From Chloroflexia bacterium (lineage in GTDB: Bacteria > Chloroflexota > Chloroflexia > Thermomicrobiales > UBA6265): DNA of 5,067 nt. Positions within the stretch are counted from its first letter, which is position 1, and the number at the start of each line of letters is the position of its first letter. Shown in pieces: positions 1-4,876 of the stretch. The notes below the pieces were generated by a model. The model saw only the letters and a list, made by a program, of their open reading frames with translations, was not told where the DNA came from and did no database searches. The stretch covers positions 1-5,067 of the forward strand of contig JAUIGA010000245.1 of assembly GCA_030430125.1 (NCBI GenBank), given 5' to 3'. The position numbers and the translations under genes were made by a program.

Positions 1-2073
1 CGCGAGATGCTGCTGGTGCTCGACAATTTCGAACAGATCCTGGACGCAGGCCGCCACATCGCCGACCTGCTGGCGCATTGCGGATCCCTGACCGTGCTCG
101 TCACCAGCCGCGAGCGCCTCCACCTGCGCGGAGAGTACCTGCAGGAAGTAGCTCCCCTCGCGCTTCCGCGCCCGGAACGACTGCCCGCCCCCGCGATGCT
201 GGCTCGTTATGGGGCGATCGCCATGTTCAGCCAGCAGATGCAGCAGGTCGATCCAACGTTTCGGATCAGTACCGACAACAGCGAAGCGATCAGCGCGATC
301 TGCCGGCATCTGGATGGTCTCCCGCTTGCAATCGAGATCGCCACCGCCCGCGCTCACTACATCCCGCTTGGAAGTCTCCTGGACAAGCTAACAAGCCGGC
401 TCGACATCTCCGAAGGCCCACGCGACCTGCCGGATCGGCAGCGCACGCTGCGCGCCACGTTTGCGTGGAGCCATGACCTGCTGACACCTCAGGAACAGGC
501 CGTGTTTCGACGCCTGGGAGCCGCGGTCGGCGGATACACGCCAGACGCCGCGACCGCTATCTGCGGTGACGATGATTCCCAGCTAGAACACCACCTTCGG
601 TCGCTCGCCGAGAAGCACCTCATCCGGTGGGAAGATACCGACAACGGGTACCGCATCAGGCTGCTTGAGACGATTCGGGAACTCGCGGTCGAATACCTGG
701 AAGCAAGCGGCGAGTTGCATAAGGTCAGCGGGCGACATGCAGAGTATTTCCTCAACCTCGCGGTCGAGGCGGAGGAGTATCTGGTCGGCACCGATCAACT
801 TGCATGGTTCGAGCGCCTTGAAGCCGAACAGGGCAACATCAGGTCCGCGCTCGACTGGTCGCTGAGTCAGCAGGACGACATCAGCGAGATTGCGATCCGG
901 GCAACAGTGGCACTGTGGCGATATTGGCTGCGCCGGCGATCGCTAACAGAAGGGACAACGTGGCTGGAACGCGCGCTCCGCCTTGCTCCAGCCCAATCAT
1001 CACTCCGCTCCCGGGTACTGCTTTCCCTCGCACGGTTGCACGAAGCCCAGAGCGACTATGCGCGAGCCGAAGCATTGATCGGCGAAGCCCTCCCTATTTG
1101 CCAGGAAACCGGCGACCGGTCCGGCGAGGCTCAGGCACTCACCCATCTCGGCGGAATCGCGGAGGATCGTGGAGCTTTCCAGCGCGCTGCGAGCTTGCAC
1201 CAGCAGGCATTGACGATCTTTCGTGCCAACGGGCTCCGCCGGGAAAGCGCGGGCTCCCTGAACAAGCTGGCGATCGTGGCCTACTACCAGGGCAAGTTCG
1301 AAAGCGCTGCCAAGCTGTGGGAAGAATCCGTCGCGATCTATCGCGAGCTCGACGATCTGTGGGCAACCGGCGTGTTGCTCGGCAATCTCGGTGCCGCAGC
1401 CATGGCAACTGGCGATTTCGATCGAGCGGTTGAACTCCATGAAGAGAACCTCTCCATCGCCCGGCTCCTGAAGGATCCTGGAACCATTGGGCGCCAGCTG
1501 TGCAACCTGGCTGAAGCGTTGCAGATGCGAGGCGACCCACACCAAGATGCGCTGCTGGAAGAAGCGCTCGCACTTAACCGAGAGACAAACGACCGGCAAT
1601 GCGAAGCCTCTGCCCTGACCTTTATGGCCAACAGCTCATTCGCGCACGGCGATGTCCGCAACGCGGCTCGCCTCTATGGCGAGAGTCTGTCGCTATGCCA
1701 GTCAATTGGAGATCGCGCCACGATGGCGAACATCGCGTTGTTGGAGCGAACTGCACTCATGGCGCTTGATTGTGAGCATCCTCGTCAGGCGGCCCGACTG
1801 ATCGGCGCGTGCGAAAGATTGCGCCAGAAAATCGGGGCGCCGATCATGCCGTATCATCGCCCTCTCCTCGACCGGTGCAAGACGCGCTTGCGAAGCCAGA
1901 TCGAACCCAGCGCTCTCGAAGCGTTGACAGCGGCAGGACGATCGCTGTCGCCGGATGCCGCAATCGAGGAGGGGTTGGTTGTTTGCCGGCTCATCCTGAC
2001 CGGCGGTGACGCGTACTCCGCGCGCGAGCATGAAGCCGTCCCCGCCGCACCGACCCTCGCCATCACCTCCTGA
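1..2073 (+). CDS. STAND (NB-ARC/AfsR-MalT-like) ATPase with TPR repeats, 5'-truncated by window edge
   Basis: The frame is open from base 1 and gives 690 residues (codon 1 at base 1); the true start and the Walker A loop lie upstream. A hydrophobic strand ending in LVLDNFEQ (residues 5-12) is a typical Walker B, VLVTSRERL is the following sensor strand, and GLPLAIE (106-112) is the NB-ARC GxP motif. RQRTLRATFAWSHDLL (146-161) and LLETIREL (221-228) mark the helical and winged-helix part of AfsR-like regulators. From about residue 335 to 600 there are repeated TPR-like helix pairs (for example ALTHLGGIAEDRGAFQRAASLHQQAL). Such proteins are cytoplasmic signal-dependent switches: ligand sensing through TPRs controls nucleotide-driven oligomerisation and usually transcription. 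The tail (ARLIGACERLRQKIGAP to GRSLS, about 598-650) matches the segment that in many relatives precedes a LuxR-type HTH, but here the protein ends about 40 residues later without one. Any DNA-binding domain must therefore be at the unseen N-terminus, or be absent. The family call is firm; the target is unknown. Confidence 0.93.
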   Translation, partial: REMLLVLDNFEQILDAGRHIADLLAHCGSLTVLVTSRERLHLRGEYLQEVAPLALPRPERLPAPAMLARYGAIAMFSQQMQQVDPTFRISTDNSEAISAICRHLDGLPLAIEIATARAHYIPLGSLLDKLTSRLDISEGPRDLPDRQRTLRATFAWSHDLLTPQEQAVFRRLGAAVGGYTPDAATAICGDDDSQLEHHLRSLAEKHLIRWEDTDNGYRIRLLETIRELAVEYLEASGELHKVSGRHAEYFLNLAVEAEEYLVGTDQLAWFERLEAEQGNIRSALDWSLSQQDDISEIAIRATVALWRYWLRRRSLTEGTTWLERALRLAPAQSSLRSRVLLSLARLHEAQSDYARAEALIGEALPICQETGDRSGEAQALTHLGGIAEDRGAFQRAASLHQQALTIFRANGLRRESAGSLNKLAIVAYYQGKFESAAKLWEESVAIYRELDDLWATGVLLGNLGAAAMATGDFDRAVELHEENLSIARLLKDPGTIGRQLCNLAEALQMRGDPHQDALLEEALALNRETNDRQCEASALTFMANSSFAHGDVRNAARLYGESLSLCQSIGDRATMANIALLERTALMALDCEHPRQAARLIGACERLRQKIGAPIMPYHRPLLDRCKTRLRSQIEPSALEALTAAGRSLSPDAAIEEGLVVCRLILTGGDAYSAREHEAVPAAPTLAITS

Positions 2074-2077
2074 ACCA

Positions 2078-2098
2078 CGGAAGATTCCCGGAAGATTC
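2078..2098. repeat. Short tandem direct repeat, CGGAAGATTC twice at 11-bp period
   Basis: CGGAAGATTC occurs at 2078-2087 and again at 2089-2098, starting five bases after the stop codon of the STAND ATPase gene. The 11-bp period puts both copies on about the same face of the helix. This could be a small protein-binding site or simple slippage; nothing else in the sequence decides between them. Confidence 0.6.
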
Positions 2099-2181
2099 GT
2101 TTACTACGATGAACCCAGGATTCACGCTTGATCCTGTCGGGCACGGTCCGGTTGGGCCGAGAAGGTGCACGACACGATATC

Positions 2182-2187
2182 AGGGGG
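2182..2187 (+). promoter_or_regulatory. Ribosome binding site for the 38-codon ORF
   Basis: AGGGGG lies seven bases before the ATG at 2195. It is a strong Shine-Dalgarno match at good spacing, and it is the main reason to take this very short ORF seriously. The same AGGGGG motif precedes the regulator gene at 3001. Confidence 0.6.
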
Positions 2188-2194
2188 AAACAGC

Positions 2195-2311
2195 ATGCGA
2201 CGCACCACACAGTCGATCACCCGCCTTGCAATCATTGCCTTCGCCGCCCTCCTGGCGATTGCGCCAACCATCCATGAAGTAGCGGCGCAGGTGCCCGGCA
2301 CCGTTGACTAG
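2195..2311 (+). CDS. 38-residue ORF: Sec signal peptide with a seven-residue mature tail
   Basis: This ORF reads MRRTTQSITR, then a hydrophobic core LAIIAFAALLAIA (residues 11-23), then a c-region ending VAA before Q32. Signal peptidase I would plausibly cut after A31 and leave QVPGTVD. The two arginines, hydrophobic stretch and small residues at -3 and -1 form a complete Sec-type signal peptide, and AGGGGG sits seven bases before the ATG. The stop is TAG at 2309; a second in-frame TAG occurs at 2384, and the intervening frame does not resemble a known mature protein. Three readings are possible: a genuine tiny secreted peptide, a secretory leader peptide that controls downstream expression, or the 5' stub of a decayed exported-protein gene. 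I recognise no family. It lies 121 bp after the TPR-bearing ATPase gene on the same strand. Its existence as a translated ORF is moderately supported; its function is unknown. Confidence 0.5.
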   Translation: MRRTTQSITRLAIIAFAALLAIAPTIHEVAAQVPGTVD

Positions 2312-2326
2312 TTCGTGTTGACGAAC
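2311..2326. repeat. Perfect 6-bp inverted repeat / hairpin at the stop of the small ORF
   Basis: GTTCGT (2311-2316) and ACGAAC (2321-2326) pair perfectly around a GTTG loop, beginning on the last base of the TAG stop codon. There is no following T-tract, so it is not a classical intrinsic terminator. It could be a weak attenuator, an mRNA-end stabiliser or an operator. Confidence 0.5.
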
Positions 2327-2604
2327 CTGCAAACATCCCCAGATACATGCTCGCGGCGCAACGGCGTCCGGGCAGGCTGTGGATAGCGACAGTCAGGCGG
2401 ACGAACCAGTCCACGTCGGGACGTGCGGAGACTCGAACCAGGGAGTCTGAACACGCTGCGCGTCCCCATTGCAACGGAAAGAGACAGCGCAGCCCGGCGT
2501 GGAGTCAATTCACAGCCTGGCGCACCGCGAGGGTTCAGGGTACGCGCAGGTTCGACCAGCGGACACGCCTCGCAACACCCTTCTGACGCGAAAGGGCCAG
2601 AACC
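2312..2604. other. Intergenic stretch with short inverted repeats, no convincing gene
   Basis: I see no credible coding sequence here. The open frames give arginine- and serine-rich, low-complexity translations without motifs, and none has a good ribosome site. Besides the hairpin at 2311-2326, the stretch holds CACGTC-GG-GACGTG (2412-2425), directly followed by AGACT...AGTCT (2429-2433 with 2444-2448). A marginal promoter-like pair, TTGACG (2318-2323) and GATACA (2342-2347) with 18-bp spacing, might serve the gene at 2605. This could be a structured leader for the 95-residue protein or the remains of a decayed gene. Confidence 0.5.
2592..2596 (+). promoter_or_regulatory. Ribosome binding site for the 95-residue protein
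   Basis: AAGGG lies eight bases before the ATG at 2605. It supports this start over the long overlapping frame that opens at 2469. Confidence 0.55.
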
Positions 2605-2892
2605 ATGATTGCGAACTACACCTCAAAGCCTGCGGCACCCATTGCCGAATATCCCCAGGCCAGCGGCAGGCAAGCCGGCTCGCGTCACTACGACTCGTTT
2701 ATCGTGCGACTCTGGCAGGACGAAGGCTCCGATGCCATGGTGCGAGTCGAGTTGCAGCACGTTCAGGCGGGTCTGTCGATCGAGGCCGTACAGGTGCCGC
2801 TCGACTGGATCGTTCCCGGCATCATGGAATGCCTGCAATCCCCGTCACAGTCGCAGACGAGCGCGGTTCCCACTGGAGAAGATGCCCGCTGA
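2605..2892 (+). CDS. Small protein of unknown function (95 aa)
   Basis: This is a 95-residue acidic to neutral soluble protein without signal peptide or membrane segment. Residues 1-30 look disordered and rich in Ala, Pro, Ser and Gln. The core (about 31-77) starts SFIVRLWQDEGSDAMVRVELQHVQAG and continues to PLDWIVPGIMECL, giving a likely beta-beta-beta-alpha pattern. The tail is Ser/Thr/Gln-rich. The core pattern (VRLW, then a strand with xLQHVQAG, then a helix) resembles small proteins I associate with Chloroflexota genomes, often near signalling regulators, but I cannot name a family and no function is established. It starts 8 bases after AAGGG. The gap to the downstream FadR-type regulator is 108 bp on the same strand, so co-transcription is possible. 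The composition of the core argues for a real gene. Confidence 0.72.
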   Translation: MIANYTSKPAAPIAEYPQASGRQAGSRHYDSFIVRLWQDEGSDAMVRVELQHVQAGLSIEAVQVPLDWIVPGIMECLQSPSQSQTSAVPTGEDAR

Positions 2893-2942
2893 GCCCCTTC
2901 GGCAACGGCGAGCCAACGATCCTCGTCGTCTCCGAGTCACAC

Positions 2943-2961
2943 GCCAGCACGCAACGCTGGC
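2943..2961. repeat. 6-bp inverted repeat (possible hairpin) upstream of the regulator gene
   Basis: GCCAGC (2943-2948) and GCTGGC (2956-2961) pair perfectly around a seven-base loop, 39 bp before the regulator's ATG. There is no T-tract. It might be a weak terminator after the 95-residue gene, an operator, or a leader structure. No clear -35/-10 pair is visible between 2893 and 3000. Confidence 0.4.
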
Positions 2962-2985
2962 CGGGTTCAGACCTCACCCACTACC

Positions 2986-2991
2986 AGGGGG
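2986..2991 (+). promoter_or_regulatory. Ribosome binding site for the + strand FadR-type regulator
   Basis: AGGGGG ends nine bases before the ATG at 3001. It fixes the start at 3001, so the arginine-containing N-terminal repeats are part of the protein. Confidence 0.65.
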
Positions 2992-3000
2992 CACACAGTC

Positions 3001-3090
3001 ATGAGTACGTACGCCATCCGCAGGCACGATGTGCCGTCCACATTCGAACGCCGCGAGGTGGTCCCATCCTACGCCATTCGGCGACCGGGA
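3001..3090 (+). repeat. Three tandem 30-bp / 10-residue repeats at the regulator's N-terminus
   Basis: Residues 1-30 align as three decapeptides: MSTYAIRRHD, VPSTFERREV and VPSYAIRRPG. Arg-Arg recurs at 7-8, 17-18 and 27-28; YAIRR is exact in units 1 and 3, and VPS in units 2 and 3. The DNA copies have diverged (TACGCCATCCG against TACGCCATTCG), so the duplication is old or maintained at the protein level. The repeats lie directly before the winged helix. Confidence 0.65.
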
Positions 3091-3840
3091 CTGCAAACCG
3101 AGATTCAACAGGTGGTCAAGCGATACATCATCGACCACAAGTTCAAGCCAGGGGATATCCTGCCTGGCGAAGGCGAGCTCGCCCGGCAGATCGGCATCAG
3201 CCGCCCATCGCTTCGCGAAGCGATGAAGGTGCTGCAGACCATCGGCGCGGTCGAGTCGCGGCACGGTTCGGGAACCTTTGTCGGCTCGATGTCCCTTGAG
3301 CCGCTTACCGAGGGGCTGGCATTCCAGGTCGGTGTTGTCGCGCAGCACAGCGCCTCCGCTCCGACCGAGCTCCTGGAGCTCATCGGTCTGCGCGAAGCCA
3401 TAGAAACGCGGCAGATCCGCCGCGCTGCCGGCAAGCACTCGGCCGAGGATATCGATCAGCTGCGCCGGCTCAACGATGACCTGGAGAGCACCGAGCTTCC
3501 CATCGCGTTTCGACGGCGCGACCTCGAGCTGCACCTGCTGTTCTACCGCCCGCTCGAGGACCGCATCGCCAACGAGTTCATCCGGTCCTTCTCCCGGATC
3601 AGCAATCTGGTCGACTACTCCATCGACGATGACTACCGAATTTCGATCCTGGAGGAGCACGACGACATCATCGACGCGCTGGAGGCAGGTGAAGCCGATG
3701 CTGCCGCAGCGGCGATGTCCGGCCACTTCGGCAAGATGAGCGATGCCATCCAGGCCTCGTACAATCCCGACGATGTGTCGGAGCACGCGCTCAGCCCAAT
3801 CATGGATGTTGCCGTGCGAACCGGGACCGGCGCGGACTGA
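3001..3840 (+). CDS. GntR-family transcriptional regulator, FadR/FCD subfamily (279 aa)
   Basis: This is a cytoplasmic DNA-binding regulator. The winged helix-turn-helix lies at about residues 31-95: LQTEIQQVVKRYI, then GDILPGEGELARQIGISRPSLREAMKVLQTIGAVES, with the wing RHGSGTFV. This is the canonical GntR pattern. The all-helical FCD ligand domain follows (about 115-260). It keeps the expected metal-site residues D174 and H178 (in DLELH), H220 (in LEEHDDI) and H242 (in MSGHF). FCD domains of this kind usually bind a divalent metal and a small carboxylate, which releases the protein from DNA; the ligand here is unknown. FadR-type proteins are usually about 230-250 residues. The excess is an N-terminal extension of three 10-residue repeats, each with an Arg-Arg pair. 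The protein is clearly related to the minus-strand regulator nearby. No copy of the TATCCTACAAGT operator occurs near its own start, so it probably recognises a different site. It ends just before a large hairpin. Confidence 0.95.
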   Translation: MSTYAIRRHDVPSTFERREVVPSYAIRRPGLQTEIQQVVKRYIIDHKFKPGDILPGEGELARQIGISRPSLREAMKVLQTIGAVESRHGSGTFVGSMSLEPLTEGLAFQVGVVAQHSASAPTELLELIGLREAIETRQIRRAAGKHSAEDIDQLRRLNDDLESTELPIAFRRRDLELHLLFYRPLEDRIANEFIRSFSRISNLVDYSIDDDYRISILEEHDDIIDALEAGEADAAAAAMSGHFGKMSDAIQASYNPDDVSEHALSPIMDVAVRTGTGAD

Positions 3841-3873
3841 CATCCGGGCCTCGACACACACATGCAGTCCCTT

Positions 3874-3923
3874 CTCGAGATGAAGCCGGGCGGACTACGA
3901 TGTCCGCCCGGCTTCGTCTCGAG
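3874..3923. terminator. Large hairpin between convergent regulator genes, probable bidirectional terminator
   Basis: The left arm is 3874-3895 (CTCGAGATGAAGCC...GGAC) and the right arm 3902-3923 (GTCC...CTTCGTCTCGAG), around a six-base loop TACGAT. All 22 positions pair, with a single T-G wobble (3881 with 3916). It begins 33 bp after the + strand regulator's stop and ends 52 bp from the end of the minus-strand regulator gene, so it can serve both. Neither side has a T-tract, so it is not a textbook intrinsic terminator; it may block read-through or antisense transcription, or protect mRNA 3' ends. Confidence 0.82.
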
Positions 3924-3975
3924 CATTCCGGGTGTCGGCACGTCGCCTCGTATTCCCCTCGCCGCGGCATCGCCG

Positions 3976-4683
3976 TCAGGTGGCGCGTGACCGCGCTTCG
4001 GCCAGCCGCATCTTGACACCGACGTAGTGTTGCTCGAGGGTCCGGCGCGTCCCGGCGACATCCCTCGCGACAATGGAATCAAGAATCGCGGCGTGGTCCC
4101 GGTAGGTGAGCCGCGGGTTGGGATCATCCTCCAGGTATCGCGAAGCGGATTGGCACGCCAGCCAGAACACATCCAGCAGGCGCAGCAGCGTGTCGCTCCC
4201 GACACCGAGGTGCATCAGGCGGTGAAACTCCCGATCCTCCTCGGGAAACGCCTGACCCGCCTCGGACCGCTCGCCCATGCGCCGCACGACCCCTCGAAGT
4301 TGCTCCAGCGTTGCCGGCAACATCGTCGTGACCGCCCGCTCGACCATACCGGTCTCGAGCACGCAACGAATATCGAGCAGCTCCTCGACGCTTCGCAGAT
4401 CGACGAGCAGCCCGTAGAAAAGCCCGTCCAGCAGCGGCTCGAACGAAAACTCACGCACAAACACGCCTCGTCCACGCTGAACGGCCAGGACACCGATGGA
4501 CTCGAGTCCGCGAATTGCCTCGCGAACCGAATTCCTGCTGATGCCGAGCTGGCGCGCGAGCTCCATCTCGGCGGGTAGCGGGTCGCCACCGGTCAGGTTG
4601 TTCTTGAGGATGTAGTCGCGAATCGCCTGCTGCGCCGACTGGTGCAGGAGCTTCGGGCGCGCGATGGATTGCAGCGGCTCCAT
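3976..4683 (-). CDS. GntR-family transcriptional regulator, FadR/FCD subfamily (235 aa), likely local repressor of the adjacent ABC importer
   Basis: The protein starts MEPLQSIARPKLLHQ. Its winged helix-turn-helix is at about residues 10-80 (GDPLPAEMELARQLGISRNSVREAIRGLESIGVLAV, with wing RGRGVFV), followed by EPLLDGL and an all-helical FCD domain. The metal-site set is complete: D150 and H154 (DREFH), H197 (YRDHAAI) and H219 (LEQHYVG). The 22-residue step between the last two histidines is the same as in the + strand paralogue. The length is normal for FadR-type proteins. The ATG at 4683 is chosen because the added N-terminus from a possible TTG at 4722 is not GntR-like and has no ribosome site; GAGAG at 4689-4693 is a weak one for the ATG. 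Divergent position to a solute-binding protein gene, with identical sequences inside both promoters, makes it the likely autoregulated repressor of that transporter. Its effector is probably the transported compound or a derived organic acid (inference). Confidence 0.94.
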   Translation of the reverse strand: MEPLQSIARPKLLHQSAQQAIRDYILKNNLTGGDPLPAEMELARQLGISRNSVREAIRGLESIGVLAVQRGRGVFVREFSFEPLLDGLFYGLLVDLRSVEELLDIRCVLETGMVERAVTTMLPATLEQLRGVVRRMGERSEAGQAFPEEDREFHRLMHLGVGSDTLLRLLDVFWLACQSASRYLEDDPNPRLTYRDHAAILDSIVARDVAGTRRTLEQHYVGVKMRLAEARSRAT

Positions 4684-4756
4684 GGTGGCTCTCACGGATG
4701 AACGACAGGTGACCCGAACCAATCACGGCACGACGGGATTTAGGGCGATGACAGGC

Positions 4757-4785
4757 AGAATAGCAACTTGTAGGATAGCCGTCAA
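4757..4785 (-). promoter_or_regulatory. Sigma70-type promoter for the minus-strand FadR-type regulator
   Basis: Read on the minus strand, the -35 box TTGACG (4785-4780) and the -10 box TATTCT (4762-4757) are separated by exactly 17 bp. Transcription should begin near 4750, giving a leader of about 67 bases before the ATG at 4683. The spacer contains one copy of TATCCTACAAGT, so a bound repressor would block RNA polymerase. Confidence 0.78.
4766..4777 (-). promoter_or_regulatory. Operator copy 1 (TATCCTACAAGT on the minus strand)
   Basis: This 12-mer is the exact inverse of the copy at 4810-4821, with centres 44 bp (about four helical turns) apart. It lies two bases after the -35 box and three bases before the -10 box of the leftward promoter. 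The TTGT half resembles the TTGT-N-ACAA style sites of FadR/FCD regulators, but the 12-mer is not itself a good palindrome. Binding by the adjacent regulator is inferred. Confidence 0.72.
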
Positions 4786-4801
4786 GTTCTCGTACTGGCT
4801 G

Positions 4802-4830
4802 TTGACACATATCCTACAAGTCGATATCCT
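4802..4830 (+). promoter_or_regulatory. Sigma70-type promoter for the solute-binding protein gene
   Basis: The -35 box TTGACA (4802-4807) is a perfect consensus match, and the -10 box TATCCT (4825-4830) follows after exactly 17 bp. The expected start is near 4837, giving a leader of about 40 bases before the ATG at 4877. The spacer contains TATCCTACAAGT in the same place as in the opposite promoter. Confidence 0.85.
4810..4821 (+). promoter_or_regulatory. Operator copy 2 (TATCCTACAAGT)
   Basis: This is an exact 12-base copy, in inverse orientation, of the element at 4766-4777. It lies two bases after TTGACA and three bases before TATCCT, so occupancy should occlude the importer promoter. I did not find a third copy in the window. 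Confidence 0.75.
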
Positions 4831-4865
4831 TGCCAGACACCGGATGTCAAGACGACCAGCCGAAC

Positions 4866-4872
4866 GGAGGGA
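4866..4872 (+). promoter_or_regulatory. Strong ribosome binding site for the solute-binding protein gene
   Basis: GGAGGGA ends four bases before the ATG at 4877 (GGAGG is six bases away). It is the best Shine-Dalgarno match in the window and fits the high expression usual for binding proteins. It also fixes the start codon. Confidence 0.8.
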
Positions 4873-4876
4873 TTCC

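Noticed and set aside
1000..1599. 199-codon open frame on - inside the STAND ATPase
   Set aside because: It is antisense to clear TPR repeats, shows no domain-like pattern and lacks a ribosome site.
2110..2280. 57-codon frame on + from ATG at 2110
   Set aside because: It overlaps the signal-peptide ORF in another frame, has no ribosome site and gives a Pro/Ser-rich translation without features.
2318..2347. Promoter-like TTGACG with GATACA, 18-bp spacing
   Set aside because: The -10 matches only three of six consensus bases and the -35 lies in a hairpin; too weak to list as its own feature.
2426..2450. tRNA-like T-loop on the minus strand (GGTTCGAGTC)
   Set aside because: The flanking bases do not form a T-stem, and no acceptor, D or anticodon arms can be built around it.
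2469..3299. Long open frame on + (276 codons) overlapping two better genes
   Set aside because: It has no ribosome site, its translation is Arg/His/Pro-rich without motifs, and its last 300 bases are an out-of-frame reading of the FadR-type regulator.
2974..3861. Long open frame on - (295 codons) opposite the + strand regulator
   Set aside because: It is a shadow of GC-rich codons in the regulator, which has a full HTH and FCD domain on the other strand.
4027..4578. 183-codon open frame on + opposite the minus-strand regulator
   Set aside because: It is antisense to an intact FadR-type protein and has no recognisable motif.
4684..4722. TTG start at 4722 extending the minus-strand regulator by 13 residues
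   Set aside because: There is no Shine-Dalgarno sequence before it, and the added residues (VRVTCRSSVRAT) are unlike a GntR N-terminus; ATG at 4683 gives a normal length.
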